From Streptomyces sp. AJS327 (GTDB lineage Bacteria > Actinomycetota > Actinomycetes > Streptomycetales > Streptomycetaceae), in contig NZ_SKBR01000002.1 in NCBI RefSeq assembly GCF_013450295.1, positions 372,001 through 436,000 of the forward strand: DNA of 64,000 nt, read 5' to 3'. Numbering within the stretch: the stretch's first letter is position 1; every line of letters starts with the position of its first letter. Positions 1-8,582 of the stretch are shown here, piece after piece. Made by a program: the position numbers and the translations under genes. The notes beneath the pieces were generated by a model. It searched no databases. It saw nothing but the letters and a program-made list of their open reading frames with translations, and had not been told where the DNA came from.

Positions 1-201
1 AAGGACGAGGACCAGGGCACCGGCGGCGGTGGGTCCGGCAGCCGGGACGAGGCCGTGCAGGACGCTCTCGACGCGTTCAAGGACAGCCAGGACGCGCTGG
101 AGGGAACGCCCGACTGGGACGCCTACGGCAAGGCCCAGAAGGAGCTGGACGAGGCCCTGAAGCGAGCCGAGAAGGCGCGTAAGGAGACGAGCGACACCTG
201 A
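1..201 (+). CDS. UPF0182 family membrane protein, C-terminal end (partial)
   Basis: Only the last 66 codons and the TGA stop are in the window; the gene begins to the left. The visible part is a hydrophilic tail: a Gly/Ser-rich linker (GTGGGGSGS) followed by a charged, probably helical segment rich in Lys, Glu and Ala that ends KETSDT. This composition fits the cytoplasmic tail of the large actinobacterial UPF0182 multispanning membrane proteins, whose function is unknown. No membrane segment can be seen here, so the family call rests on resemblance of the tail alone. A strong hairpin follows the stop codon. Confidence 0.6.
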   Translation, partial: KDEDQGTGGGGSGSRDEAVQDALDAFKDSQDALEGTPDWDAYGKAQKELDEALKRAEKARKETSDT

Positions 202-223
202 GTCGCGAACCCGTGACGAGGGT

Positions 224-260
224 CCCGGGGGCACGGTCGCTCAACGGCCGTGCCCCCGGG
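224..260 (+). terminator. Hairpin terminator after the UPF0182 gene
   Basis: A 13-bp inverted repeat (CCCGGGGGCACGG at 224-236 pairing with CCGTGCCCCCGGG at 248-260) starts 22 nt after the stop codon. It has no U-tract, as is usual for Streptomyces terminators. Confidence 0.7.
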
Positions 261-339
261 CGCCGTTCGGGAGCGAGATGCGATCACCGACCCCGAACGG
301 AGCACCCCGGATCATGGTGTAGTGTTGTGCACACATCGA

Positions 340-413
340 CGCGGGGTGGAGCAGCTCGGTAGCTCGCTGGGCTCATAACCCAGAGGTCGCAGGTTCAAAT
401 CCTGTCCCCGCTA
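340..413 (+). tRNA. Initiator tRNA-fMet (CAT), copy 1
   Basis: A 74-nt cloverleaf with anticodon CAT. Two initiator marks are visible: three consecutive G-C pairs in the anticodon stem (CTGGG / CCCAG), and an unpaired first position (C1 opposite T72) beside an otherwise perfect acceptor stem. The 3' CCA is not encoded; ACT follows. A -10-like hexamer, TAGTGT, lies at 320-325. The whole unit, including ACATCGAC just upstream and CTGAT just downstream, is repeated at 2716-2789. Confidence 0.95.
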
Positions 414-422
414 CTGATATCG

Positions 423-458
423 AGAGGGACTCGGAGTCAACTGACTCCGGGTCCCTCT
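423..458 (+). terminator. Hairpin terminator of initiator tRNA copy 1
   Basis: AGAGGGAC plus CGGAGTC (423-438) pairs with GACTCCG plus GTCCCTCT (443-458) around a 4-nt loop, 9 nt after the tRNA 3' end. A short T-rich stretch follows. Confidence 0.8.
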
Positions 459-678
459 TCGTTGCTCCCACAGGGTCCCGTCCTCGTCGATCCGACGAGT
501 TCCCGCGAGGCTCGTCCCGCCCGTGTCCGCCGCGCGGTTGGCCACGCGGGCTCGTTCGCATACACGGACCACCGGTAACTGGTTTGAGGTATCTCCGTAT
601 CGGGAAGTCGACAAACCGCCGAAGTGACCTCACCGGCTGCGGTATACCAGGTGTACGCGGGTTGCGGGTGGTGCGACG

Positions 679-2451
679 ATGGAGCTTATGGGGGACAAGG
701 GCAGGCGTAACGGACCGCGAGGTGCCGTTCCACGCCGCACGGGAACGAAGGAAGCCGAGGAGATCGCCACCGGCAGCGTCCTCGGTGCTCAACTGCTGCG
801 CCGTGGGGACCTCGACGGAGCCGAACCGCACCTGCGGACCGCGACCGCCGGAGGGGACCGCGCCGCGGCCAACAACCTCGGCGTGCTGCTGCACCAGCGC
901 GGCTACGCGGAGGAGGCCGCCGACTGGTGGCGCGTCGCCGCGGTCGCGGGGTCCGCGGCCGCCGCGCACTCCCTCGGCCGTCACCACCGTGAGCGGGGAG
1001 ACGAGCCGACGGCCCACTACTGGTTGCGGCAGTCCGCCGAGTCCGGCCACGTGCTCGGCGCCTACGCGCTCGCCGACCTGCTGGAGCACCGGGGCGAGGG
1101 CGGCGCCGAGGAGTGGTTCCGGGCGGCGGCCGAACGCGGCCACCGCGAGGCCGCCTACCGCGTCGCCCGACTGACCGGCACCCGGGCCGAGGCCGCCGAG
1201 AGCGGCCGGGCCGAGCTGGAGCGGGAGGCTGAGCGCTGGTACCGGCAGGCGGCGGCGCGGGGGCACCGCCGGGCCGCGCTGCGTCTCGGCACCATCCTGG
1301 AGCGCCGCGGGGAGCTGAAGGAGGCGGGCCGCTGGTACCTCACCTCGGCGCGGGACGGCGAGCCACGGGCCGCGTGCGCGCTGGGCTTCCTCCTTCGGGA
1401 CGCGGGAGACGAGGAGAGCGCCGAGGTGTGGTGGCGGCAGGCCGCCGACGACGGCGACGGCAACGCCGCGAACGCGCTCGGCGCGCTCCACGCCGACCGG
1501 GGTGAGCGGCAGGCGGCCGAGCGCTGGTACCTGGCGGCCCTGGACGCCGGGTGTGACAACGGCGCGTTCAACCTCGGGCTGCTCTGCGCCGCCCAGGGGC
1601 GTACCGCGCAGGCCGAGCAGTGGTACCGCCGGGCCGCCTACGCGGGGCACCGTGAGGGCGCCAACGCGCTGGCCGTGCTGCTGTTGCAGCGGGGCGACGC
1701 CGAGGGCGCCGAGCCGTGGTTCTCCAAGTCCGCCGAGGCGGGCAGTGTGGACGCCGCGTTCAATCTCGGCATCCTGCACGCGGCCCGTGGGGACGAGCGC
1801 TCCGCCCGCCACTGGTACGAGCGGGCGGCGGCCTCCGGCCACGCCGAGGCGGCTCTCCAGGTCGGCATCGCGCTGCTGCGGGAGAACGACCCGGAGCGTG
1901 CCGAACGCCACCTGCGGCACGCCGCGGGTGGCGGCAGCGTCGAGGGCGCCTTCCGGCTGGGCTCGCTGCTGGAGCGCCGCGGCCGGGAGGAGGACGGCGA
2001 CGCCCTTCCGGCGGTCCCCTCGGCTCCGGCCGAGGGCGCGCAGCCGCCGGAGTACGAGGAGTGGTACCGCCGCGCCGCCGAGCTGGGGCACCGGCGGGCC
2101 CAGGTGCGGCTGGGCATGTGCGCCTCGGCGCGCGGCGAGATCGTGGACGCGGCCCGCTGGTACCGGCTGGCCGCCGAGGCGGGCAGCATCCACGGCGCGT
2201 TCAACCTGGGGCTGTTGCTCGCCCGGGAGGGCAGCGAGCCGGAGGCCGCGCTCTGGTGGACCCGTGCCGCCGAGGGCGGTCACGGCCGGGCCGCGCTGCG
2301 GCTGGCCCTGATCAGCGCTCGGCGCGGTGAGTTGAGCGACGGCCAGCACTGGTGCGCGCGCGCCATCGAACTCGGTCCGGCCGAGGTCGCCGAGCGCGCC
2401 GCGAAGCTGCGGGACGCGCTGCGCGCCGAGTCGACGGCGAAGGGCGCGTAG
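679..2451 (+). CDS. Sel1-like / tetratricopeptide repeat protein
   Basis: A soluble protein of about 590 residues built almost wholly from helical repeats of roughly 36 residues. Each repeat carries a variant of A-x2-LG-x-L, a charged turn, then AE-x-W-Y/F-R-x-AA-x2-G-H-x-x-A, which is the Sel1-like/TPR pattern. A lower-complexity acidic insert lies near residues 430-460. No signal peptide or membrane segment is seen. Such repeats usually mediate protein-protein contacts; no enzymatic motif is visible. The ATG at 679 lacks a Shine-Dalgarno sequence. The in-frame ATG at 688 has GGAG 3 nt upstream and could be the real start. The gene sits between two identical initiator tRNA genes. Its specific function is unknown. 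Confidence 0.85.
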   Translation: MELMGDKGRRNGPRGAVPRRTGTKEAEEIATGSVLGAQLLRRGDLDGAEPHLRTATAGGDRAAANNLGVLLHQRGYAEEAADWWRVAAVAGSAAAAHSLGRHHRERGDEPTAHYWLRQSAESGHVLGAYALADLLEHRGEGGAEEWFRAAAERGHREAAYRVARLTGTRAEAAESGRAELEREAERWYRQAAARGHRRAALRLGTILERRGELKEAGRWYLTSARDGEPRAACALGFLLRDAGDEESAEVWWRQAADDGDGNAANALGALHADRGERQAAERWYLAALDAGCDNGAFNLGLLCAAQGRTAQAEQWYRRAAYAGHREGANALAVLLLQRGDAEGAEPWFSKSAEAGSVDAAFNLGILHAARGDERSARHWYERAAASGHAEAALQVGIALLRENDPERAERHLRHAAGGGSVEGAFRLGSLLERRGREEDGDALPAVPSAPAEGAQPPEYEEWYRRAAELGHRRAQVRLGMCASARGEIVDAARWYRLAAEAGSIHGAFNLGLLLAREGSEPEAALWWTRAAEGGHGRAALRLALISARRGELSDGQHWCARAIELGPAEVAERAAKLRDALRAESTAKGA

Positions 2452-2672
2452 CCGCCGGAAGGCGCCGGAACACGGCGTCCGGAAGCGCGTGGGGCGGGTG
2501 GGTCTCCCTCGGGGGCCCGCCCGTCCTGACGTCGCGTCCGGCCCCGGGGCCCGGACGGGAGCGCGGACGCGGAGCTGGGCGCCGGAGAGGCCGCCGGCCG
2601 GAGGTGGGGCGGTCCGTGGTGGGCGGGCACGGGTTCGCGAGACGGGGTGTGCGGTGGGGCCGGGGGACGGAT

Positions 2673-2702
2673 TTGCACGGCTGGTCAGCGCGGGGTTAGA
2701 GT
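2673..2702 (+). promoter_or_regulatory. Promoter of initiator tRNA copy 2
   Basis: TTGCAC (2673-2678), 18 nt, TAGAGT (2697-2702). The -10 box ends 13 nt before the tRNA 5' end, which fits a sigma-70-type (HrdB) promoter. The TAGTGT of copy 1 sits at nearly the same distance (14 nt). Confidence 0.7.
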
Positions 2703-2715
2703 AAAGACACATCGA

Positions 2716-2789
2716 CGCGGGGTGGAGCAGCTCGGTAGCTCGCTGGGCTCATAACCCAGAGGTCGCAGGTTCAAATCCTGTCCCCGCTA
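2716..2789 (+). tRNA. Initiator tRNA-fMet (CAT), copy 2
   Basis: The sequence is identical to 340-413, with the same anticodon CAT, three-G-C anticodon stem and C1 x T72 mismatch, and CCA is not encoded. Identity covers the mature tRNA and a few bases on each side and then stops, so the flanking promoter and terminator have diverged. Confidence 0.95.
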
Positions 2790-2794
2790 CTGAT

Positions 2795-2829
2795 GAGAGG
2801 GCCCGGATCCAATGGATCCGGGCCCTCTC
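2795..2829 (+). terminator. Perfect 16-bp terminator hairpin of tRNA copy 2
   Basis: GAGAGGGCCCGGATCC (2795-2810) pairs perfectly with GGATCCGGGCCCTCTC (2814-2829) around the loop AAT, six bases after the tRNA. Its sequence is unrelated to the copy-1 terminator. Confidence 0.85.
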
Positions 2830-3233
2830 GCTTGTGTCTCCGCTTCTGCCTCTCGGTTTCTGCCTCGCGCTGGTCTCTGCCTCCTGCCCCGGGGCTGCTA
2901 CCGCTCCCGTGTGCGCTTCCGGGTGGCCGGGGCGGGAAGCAGGCCGCGTTCGAAGGGGCTGGGCCGCTCTGGCGCCGGGAGAGGCCGAGGGTTCGCGGGC
3001 GTCCGTGGTGTGGATCACTCCGGCCCCTTCGGATCACCCCGAGGCCGGTGCGCGACTCCGGGTGCGCTGGTGTCGCCCCCGGCGCCTTGAGTGGCGTGAG
3101 TGGGATGTCTCCGGGGTCGGCGGCGCGGGCGCCAGGGGTCCGGGGCGTGCGGGAGGGCCGCCCATCGGCCGCCGTCGGATGGGCGTCGGGCAGCCGGACG
3201 CCGGGGCTGGGGGCAGGCGGGGCGCGAGTCCGC
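2830..3233. other. Non-coding gap with a catR-side hairpin
   Basis: No convincing gene on either strand. CGCCCATC (3159-3166) pairs with GATGGGCG (3178-3185), about 50 nt past the stop of the leftward catR gene, and is a plausible terminator. The rest looks like GC-rich spacer. Confidence 0.5.
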
Positions 3234-3650
3234 TCAGTCGGTGGCGCAGCCGGGACAGACGCCCCGGTAGGTCACGGTGGCGTCCGCGATGGCGAAGCCG
3301 TACCGCTCGGTCTCGGGGAGCGCGGCGAGTGGATCGCCGGTCGGGTGGACGTCCCGGATGGTGCCGCAGCGCGAACAGATCAGGTGCTGGTGCGTGTGGC
3401 GGGTGTTGGGGTCGTACCGCTTGGCGCGGCCGTCCGTGCTGACCTCGATGACCTCACCGATGGCCACCAGCTCGCTGAGCGTGTTGTAGACCGTGGCGCG
3501 GGCGATCTCGGGCAGCCGCTCGACCGCGCGGGCGTGCACCTCGTCCGCGGTGTAGTGGACGTGGTCGCCGTTGAGCACCTCGGCGACGACTCGCCGCTGC
3601 GCGGTGAGTCGCCAGCCGCGCTCACGGAGTCGTTCCAGCAGGTCACTCAT
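3234..3650 (-). CDS. catR: Fur-family peroxide-sensing repressor CatR
   Basis: 138 residues, the normal Fur/PerR length. An N-terminal winged helix (about residues 10-85, with TAQRR and [10 protein letters not shown]) precedes a metal-binding dimerisation domain. The domain has the HTHQH cluster and two Cys pairs, CSRC near residue 93 and CPGC near the C-terminus, which fit a structural zinc site. It is divergent from the catalase gene, with 129 nt between the starts. In S. coelicolor the equivalent CatR represses catA until H2O2 inactivates it. A perfect 15-bp palindrome in the intergenic region (3714-3728) is the obvious operator. The identification as CatR rather than another Fur paralogue rests on this context. 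Confidence 0.92.
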   Translation of the reverse strand: MSDLLERLRERGWRLTAQRRVVAEVLNGDHVHYTADEVHARAVERLPEIARATVYNTLSELVAIGEVIEVSTDGRAKRYDPNTRHTHQHLICSRCGTIRDVHPTGDPLAALPETERYGFAIADATVTYRGVCPGCATD

Positions 3651-3708
3651 GGGCCCAGGGTAGCAGTGTGGGTCCGGAGGCAGAACGGGTACGGAACTCG
3701 GACACTTC

Positions 3709-3736
3709 TTGACTTGGACTTAGTCCAATGTAGGAT
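3709..3736 (+). promoter_or_regulatory. catA promoter with embedded Fur/PerR-type operator
   Basis: TTGACT (3709-3714), 16 nt, TAGGAT (3731-3736) form a good promoter reading toward catA. Overlapping the -35 and filling the spacer is the perfect palindrome TTGGACT-T-AGTCCAA (3714-3728), a 7-1-7 architecture like Fur/PerR boxes. Bound repressor would occlude RNA polymerase. Confidence 0.8.
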
Positions 3737-3779
3737 CACTTCCGGATCTTCCGACGAGACCGAAGGACAGGAGAGGCCC

Positions 3780-5243
3780 GTGCCGGTGCAGGAGAACAAC
3801 GGACCGCTGACCACCGAAGCCGGGGCTCCGGTGGCGGACAACCAGCAGAGCCAGACCGCGGGCGTCGGTGGCCCGGGTCTGATCCAGGACCAGCTGCTGA
3901 TCGAGAAGCTCGCGCACTTCAACCGGGAGCGCATACCCGAGCGGGTCGTCCACGCGCGCGGCGCGGGTGCCTACGGGACCTTCACCGTCACCGAGGACGT
4001 GACCGCGTACACGCGTGCCGGGTTCCTGTCCGAGGTCGGCAAGGAGACCGAGGTCTTCCTGCGCTTCTCGACGGTGGCGGGCAACCTCGGCGCCGCCGAC
4101 GCGGTGCGGGACCCGCGTGGCTTCGCGCTGAAGTTCTACACCGAGGAGGGCAACTACGACCTCGTCGGCAACAACACCCCGGTGTTCTTCATCAAGGACG
4201 CCATCAAGTTCCCGGACTTCATCCACACCCAGAAGCGCGACCCCTACACCGGCTCGCAGGAGGCGGACAGCGTCTGGGACTTCTGGGGCCTCTCACCCGA
4301 GTCGACGCACCAGGTCACCTGGCTCTTCGGCGACCGCGGTATCCCCGCCTCGTACCGCCACATGAACGGCTACGGCTCGCACACCTTCCAGTGGAACAAC
4401 GCCGACGGCGAGGTCTTCTGGGTCAAGTACCACTTCAAGACGGACCAGGGCATCAGGAACCTGACCCAGGCCGAGGCCGACCAGCTGGCCGGTCAGGACC
4501 CGGACAGCCACCAGCGGGACCTGCGGGAGTCCATCGAACGCGGCGACTTCCCCCGCTGGACCGTGCGGGTGCAGATCATGCCGGAGGCGGACGCGGCGCG
4601 GTACCGCTTCAACCCGTTCGACCTGACCAAGGTCTGGCCGCACGAGGACTACCCGCCGATCGAGATCGGGAAGCTGGAGCTGAACCGCAACCCGCGCAAC
4701 ATCTTCGCCGAGACCGAGCAGTCCGTCTTCTCGCCGCACCACTTCGTGCCCGGCATCGGCCCGTCGCCGGACAAGATGCTCCAGGGACGGCTCTTCGCCT
4801 ACGGTGACGCGCACCGCTACCGCGTCGGCATCAACGCCGACCAGCTGCCCGTCAACGAGCCGAAGGCCACCGAGGCGCGGAGCCACGGCCGGGACGGCGC
4901 GCTGTACGACGGCCGGCACGGCGGCGCGAAGAACTATGAGCCGAACAGCTTCGGCGGCCCGGCCCAGACCGACCGCCCGCTCTGGGGCCCCACTGCGGTC
5001 AGCGGCGTCACCGGTGACCACGAGGCGCCCGCGCACGCCGAGGACGACGACTTCGTCCAGGCGGGCAACCTCTACCGGCTGATGTCGGAGGACGAGCGCC
5101 AGCGGCTGATCGACAACCTGGCCGGCGCGATCTCGGGCGTCTCCCGCGAGGACATCGCCAGCCGGGCGATCGGCAACTTCCGCCGCGCGGACGAGGACTT
5201 CGGCAAGCGGCTGGAGGCCGCGGTGCGGGCGCTGCGCGGCTGA
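3780..5243 (+). CDS. catA: Monofunctional haem catalase CatA
   Basis: Decomposes H2O2 to water and oxygen in the cytoplasm. 487 residues, the size of small-subunit clade 3 catalases. Visible active-site features are the distal His in [12 protein letters not shown] (about H58), Asn in YDLVGNN (about N131), and the proximal haem-ligand Tyr in [12 protein letters not shown] (about Y341). The reading frame is open far upstream to 2793. The GTG at 3780 is chosen because AGGAGAGG ends 3 nt before it and because it follows the promoter at 3709-3736. The divergent catR and the intervening palindrome indicate peroxide-inducible expression. A bidirectional hairpin follows. Confidence 0.96.
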   Translation: MPVQENNGPLTTEAGAPVADNQQSQTAGVGGPGLIQDQLLIEKLAHFNRERIPERVVHARGAGAYGTFTVTEDVTAYTRAGFLSEVGKETEVFLRFSTVAGNLGAADAVRDPRGFALKFYTEEGNYDLVGNNTPVFFIKDAIKFPDFIHTQKRDPYTGSQEADSVWDFWGLSPESTHQVTWLFGDRGIPASYRHMNGYGSHTFQWNNADGEVFWVKYHFKTDQGIRNLTQAEADQLAGQDPDSHQRDLRESIERGDFPRWTVRVQIMPEADAARYRFNPFDLTKVWPHEDYPPIEIGKLELNRNPRNIFAETEQSVFSPHHFVPGIGPSPDKMLQGRLFAYGDAHRYRVGINADQLPVNEPKATEARSHGRDGALYDGRHGGAKNYEPNSFGGPAQTDRPLWGPTAVSGVTGDHEAPAHAEDDDFVQAGNLYRLMSEDERQRLIDNLAGAISGVSREDIASRAIGNFRRADEDFGKRLEAAVRALRG

Positions 5244-5263
5244 CCGCCCGCCCGCCGCACGAC

Positions 5264-5301
5264 CACGGAGGACCGGGGATCAGGGACCCCGGTCCTCCGT
5301 G
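5264..5301. terminator. Bidirectional terminator between catA and hisN
   Basis: CACGGAGGACCGGGG (5264-5278) pairs perfectly with CCCCGGTCCTCCGTG (5287-5301), a 15-bp stem with an 8-nt loop between two convergent genes. Confidence 0.85.
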
Positions 5302-5327
5302 CTGCCCGGACGGTGCCCCTCCCGCCG

Positions 5328-6122
5328 TCAGCCGGTGAGGTAGCGCAGCATCTGGTCGTGGACCAGGCCGTTGGAGGCCGCCGCGTTGCCGCTGTGCGGG
5401 CCGGGCCGCCCGTCGAGCCCGGTGAAGGAGCCGCCAGCCTCCTCCACGATCACCGCGCTGGCCGCCATGTCCCACAGGGACAGCTCCGGCTCGGCGCACA
5501 TGTCGACCGAGCCCTCCGCGACCATCATGTAGGGCCAGAAGTCGCCGTATCCGCGGGTGCGCCAGCAGTCGCGGGTCAGGTCGAGGAAGCCGCCGAGCAT
5601 CCCGCGCTCCTCCCAGCCGTGCAGCGAGGAGTACGCGAACGAGGCGTCCCGCACGTGCTGGACCCGCGAGACCTGGAGGCGGCTGGCCTGCGCGAGGCTC
5701 CGCCCGGTGTACGCGCCGCCGCCCACCGCGGCCCACCAGCGGCGGTTGAGCGCGGGGGCCGAGACCACGCCGACCACCGGCCGGTCGCCCTGCTCGCCGC
5801 GCTCGGTGAGCGCGATCAGCGTGGCCCACACGGGGACGCCGCGGACGTAGTTCTTCGTTCCGTCGATCGGGTCGATGACCCACTGGCGCGGACCGCCGCC
5901 CTCGGTGCCGAACTCCTCCCCGAGCACGGCGTCTCTGGGCCGGGTGCGCCGCAGTGACGTGCGGATCAGCTCCTCCGCCGCCTTGTCCGCCTCGGTCACC
6001 GGAGTCATGTCCGGCTTGGTCTCGACCTTGAGGTCGAGCGCCTTGAACCGCTCCATGGTCGCGGCGTCGGCGGCGTCCGCCAGCACGTGGGCGAGACGCA
6101 GATCATCGTGGTAGTCCGGCAT
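5328..6122 (-). CDS. hisN: Histidinol-phosphatase, inositol-monophosphatase type
   Basis: 264 residues of the IMPase fold. Metal-binding motifs in order are the GEEFGTEGG loop, DPIDGTKNYVRG (the Asp-x-x-Asp-Gly-Thr signature) and WDMAASAVIVEEAGG near the C-terminus. In actinobacteria this subgroup supplies the histidinol-phosphate phosphatase step of histidine synthesis. A general inositol or related phosphatase cannot be excluded from sequence alone. The frame is open 12 codons further upstream; the ATG at 6122 giving MPDYHDDLRLAHVL is preferred because it begins the conserved N-terminus. The gene stands alone and is convergent with catA. Confidence 0.85.
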   Translation of the reverse strand: MPDYHDDLRLAHVLADAADAATMERFKALDLKVETKPDMTPVTEADKAAEELIRTSLRRTRPRDAVLGEEFGTEGGGPRQWVIDPIDGTKNYVRGVPVWATLIALTERGEQGDRPVVGVVSAPALNRRWWAAVGGGAYTGRSLAQASRLQVSRVQHVRDASFAYSSLHGWEERGMLGGFLDLTRDCWRTRGYGDFWPYMMVAEGSVDMCAEPELSLWDMAASAVIVEEAGGSFTGLDGRPGPHSGNAAASNGLVHDQMLRYLTG

Positions 6123-6221
6123 GTCCGAACAGTATCGACCGGGTGTATCACCGGCCACAGGGCCATGGCCGAATGGGCGAGGGACGGCTCCGGCACCGCG
6201 TGACGGCGGGCGCGCGGGGGG

Positions 6222-6250
6222 TTGACACCCCCTGGCGGCCCGTCAATTCT
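6222..6250 (+). promoter_or_regulatory. tetR promoter with overlapping inverted repeat
   Basis: TTGACA (6222-6227), 17 nt, AATTCT (6245-6250). TTGAC at 6222-6226 and GTCAA at 6242-6246 are inverted arms spanning the promoter. This is a possible autoregulatory operator for the downstream TetR protein (inference). Confidence 0.5.
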
Positions 6251-6286
6251 GTGCCGCACTCCAGCCGTCGGGGTCGGGAGGAAACG

Positions 6287-7006
6287 GTGCCCACCGCACG
6301 CCAGAGCCTCTTGGAAGCCGCGCACACGGCCGTCCGGAAACAGCCGTGGACGGGCGTCCGCATGGTCGATGTGGCCGCGCGCGCCGGTGTCTCGCGGCAG
6401 ACCCTCTACAACGAGTTCGGCAGCAAGGAGGGGCTGGGCGCCGCGCTCGTCGACGGCCTGGTCCAGGGCTTCCTGGACGGCGCGGCGGAGGCGGCCCGCG
6501 CGGCGCGGCGGCGCGGCGCCGGACCGGCCGGGTGCTGCTCGGCGGCGGCCGACTGGATGCTGCGGGCCGCGCACGAGGAACCCATCGTGCGGGCCGCGCT
6601 CACCGGCTGCTGGACGCCCCGCATGCCCTTACCGGCCCCGGTACGCCGGGTACGCCCCGGTGGGTTGCCCGCCGACCCCGGGGAGCTGGCCACCGTGCTG
6701 TGCGAACGCACCCGGGAGGGGCTGCCGTCGCTGGACGGCGACTTGCCGCAGGACGCGGAGCGGGGTGGCCCGGAGACGGCCCGCGCGTACGAGGTGGGGC
6801 TGCGGGTCGCGCTGTCCTACGTCGTGGCGCCGTCGCGGGACGAGTCCCGGGCGGCGGCCCAGCCGGAGCGGGCGGAGCGGGGAGGCCGTGGAGAGCCGGG
6901 AGAACCGGGAGAGTGGGGGGAGCCGGGGGAGCGGGGGCCGCGGGGGTACGAGGAGCCCTGCGGGCGGGTGTACGAGGTGGTGCGGGCGCTGCTCGCCACC
7001 CCGTGA
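6287..7006 (+). CDS. TetR-family transcriptional regulator
   Basis: 239 residues. The N-terminal TetR DNA-binding domain is clear (ARQSLLEAAHTAV, VRMVDVAARAGVSRQTLYNEF, about residues 5-50), and the ligand-binding C-terminal domain is divergent. The GTG at 6287 is chosen because GGGAGG precedes it and it begins the conserved helix; the open frame upstream lacks homology-like sequence. Two oddities: a Gly/Pro/Glu-rich stretch near residues 200-225 (collagen-like GEPGE repeats) and a TTA leucine codon at 6629-6631, the codon read only by the bldA tRNA in Streptomyces. It is convergent with the SMR exporter gene, which may be a target, though no direct evidence links them. Confidence 0.88.
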   Translation: MPTARQSLLEAAHTAVRKQPWTGVRMVDVAARAGVSRQTLYNEFGSKEGLGAALVDGLVQGFLDGAAEAARAARRRGAGPAGCCSAAADWMLRAAHEEPIVRAALTGCWTPRMPLPAPVRRVRPGGLPADPGELATVLCERTREGLPSLDGDLPQDAERGGPETARAYEVGLRVALSYVVAPSRDESRAAAQPERAERGGRGEPGEPGEWGEPGERGPRGYEEPCGRVYEVVRALLATP

Positions 7007-7151
7007 GCGGGACGCCCGCCGGAGCGAACCCAGGAGCGAACCCAGGACCGGGCCCAGCACCGGACTCCGGAGCGGACCCCGGATGGGACTCGGGGCCGGG
7101 GCGCCAGGCCGGTCGCCCCACGGCGGAGCCTCCCGGACCGGACGCCCTCGG

Positions 7152-7475
7152 TCAGTGGACGCCGCCCGAGAGCTGAAGGCCGATGACTCCGACGATGACC
7201 AGCGTGATGGAGATCAGCTTGAGGGTGGAGACCACGTCCCCCAGGAAGAACATGCCGTAGATCGCGGTACCCGCCGCGCCGATACCGGTCCACACCGCGT
7301 AGGCGGGGCCCACTTCCAGCCGTTTCAGCCCGAGCGTCAGCAGCCCGAAGCTGCCGAGCGCGAAGGCGCAGAAGGCGATGGTCGGCCAGAGCCTGGTGAA
7401 GCCGTGCGAGAGCTTGAGACACACCGCGAAGCCCGTCTCCAGCACCCCGGCGACAACGACCAGCAGCCACGGCAT
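7152..7475 (-). CDS. Small multidrug resistance (SMR) family exporter
   Basis: 107 residues with four predicted membrane helices and the membrane-embedded Glu at position 13 (AGVLETGF) that binds substrate and protons. The conserved AYAVWTGIGAAGTA segment and SHGFTRLWP loop are closest to the SugE/Gdx (guanidinium exporter) branch rather than EmrE. However, the Trp usual after the Glu in Gdx proteins is replaced by Phe. SMR proteins work as dual-topology dimers in the cytoplasmic membrane. There is no partner SMR gene beside it. No guanidine riboswitch was recognised upstream. Confidence 0.85.
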   Translation of the reverse strand: MPWLLVVVAGVLETGFAVCLKLSHGFTRLWPTIAFCAFALGSFGLLTLGLKRLEVGPAYAVWTGIGAAGTAIYGMFFLGDVVSTLKLISITLVIVGVIGLQLSGGVH

Positions 7476-7566
7476 AGGGCTCCGCCTCTCCTCGCACCGC
7501 GCGGCGTCCGGCGGTCCGGCCCACCGCTCCGGGACAGCGTAGGCACAGGTCACGCGCTGATCGGGG

Positions 7567-8574
7567 TCAATCGCCCTCGCGCCGCTCCCGCGTCGCCAGC
7601 AGCCGCCGCAGCGAGTGCAGCCGCGCGGGCTCGGCGTGCCCCTCGGCGACCCACCGGTCGAGAGCGCAGTCCGGCTCGTCGTGACCACAGGCACGGGGGC
7701 ACTCGGCGGTGCCCGGTTCGAGGTCCGGGAAGGCGTGGATGACCCGGGCCGGATCGACGTGGTTCAGCCCGAAGGAGCGCACCCCGGGGGTGTCGATCAC
7801 CCAGCCGTCGTCGCCGGGCAGTGGCAGCGCGAGCGCCGAGGTCGTGGTGTGCCGGCCGCGTCCGGTGACCGCGTTGACGTGTCCGGTGGCCCGCTGCCGC
7901 CGTGGTACCAGCGCGTTCACCAGGGTGGTCTTGCCCACGCCGCTGTGCCCGACGAACGCCGTGGTCCGGCCGGACAGTTCGGCCCGTACGCGTTCGGCCG
8001 CCTCGCCCCCGGCCAGCTCGGCGCGGTTGGTGACGGTGTGCCGCACCCCGAGCGGCGCGTACGTCTCCAGCAGTGGCTCCGATGGGGCGAGGTCCGACTT
8101 GGTGAGCACCAGCAGCGGTTCGAGCCCGGCGTCGAACGCGGCGACCAGGCACCGGTCGATCAGCCGGGGGCGGGGCTCCGGATCAGCGAGCGAGGTGACG
8201 ATCGCCAGCTGGTCGGCGTTGGCGACGACGATCCGCTCGTACGGGTCGTTGTCGTCCGCGCTGCGGCGGAGTACGGAGCTGCGCGGCTCCACGCGGACGA
8301 TCCGGGCCAGGGTGTCCTTCTCCCCGGACAGATCGCCGACGACCGCCACGTGATCGCCGACGACCACGCCCTTCCGGCCGAGTTCGCGCGCCTTCATCGC
8401 GGTGACCGTACGGTCCTCCACCAGGCAGGTCAGTCGCCCCCGGTCGACGGTGAGCACCATGCCCTCCGCCGCGTCCTCGTGTTTCGGGCGGGTGTGGGTC
8501 CGGGGCCGGCTGCCCTTACGGCTCGGGCGGACCCGGACGTCGTCCTCGTCGGTGTGCTTGCCGTAGCGGCGCAT
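7567..8574 (-). CDS. rsgA: Ribosome small-subunit-dependent GTPase RsgA
   Basis: 335 residues with the circularly permuted GTPase order of RsgA: an OB-fold (about 40-100), the G4-like TKSD at LVLTKSDLA, then the P-loop GHSGVGKTTL, then the DTPG G3 motif in VIDTPGVRSFG, and a C-terminal zinc knuckle (CPRACGHDEPDC). It matures the 30S subunit with GTP hydrolysis. The basic N-terminus begins MRRYGKHTDEDD at the ATG at 8574. It lies downstream of aroA on the same strand, with 8 nt between the aroA stop and this start, so the two are probably cotranscribed, an arrangement common in actinobacteria. Confidence 0.94.
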   Translation of the reverse strand: MRRYGKHTDEDDVRVRPSRKGSRPRTHTRPKHEDAAEGMVLTVDRGRLTCLVEDRTVTAMKARELGRKGVVVGDHVAVVGDLSGEKDTLARIVRVEPRSSVLRRSADDNDPYERIVVANADQLAIVTSLADPEPRPRLIDRCLVAAFDAGLEPLLVLTKSDLAPSEPLLETYAPLGVRHTVTNRAELAGGEAAERVRAELSGRTTAFVGHSGVGKTTLVNALVPRRQRATGHVNAVTGRGRHTTTSALALPLPGDDGWVIDTPGVRSFGLNHVDPARVIHAFPDLEPGTAECPRACGHDEPDCALDRWVAEGHAEPARLHSLRRLLATRERREGD

Positions 8575-8582
8575 GGCGTGGC

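Noticed and set aside
373..2712. A 779-codon open frame on the minus strand opposite the TPR gene
   Set aside because: It runs across both tRNA-flanked ends and the TPR gene, its translation is Arg/Pro/Gly-rich without motifs, and the plus-strand TPR repeat pattern explains the sequence.
2793..3779. Upstream extension of the catalase frame
   Set aside because: It overlaps catR and the catA promoter, and the GTG at 3780 has a strong RBS and gives normal catalase length.
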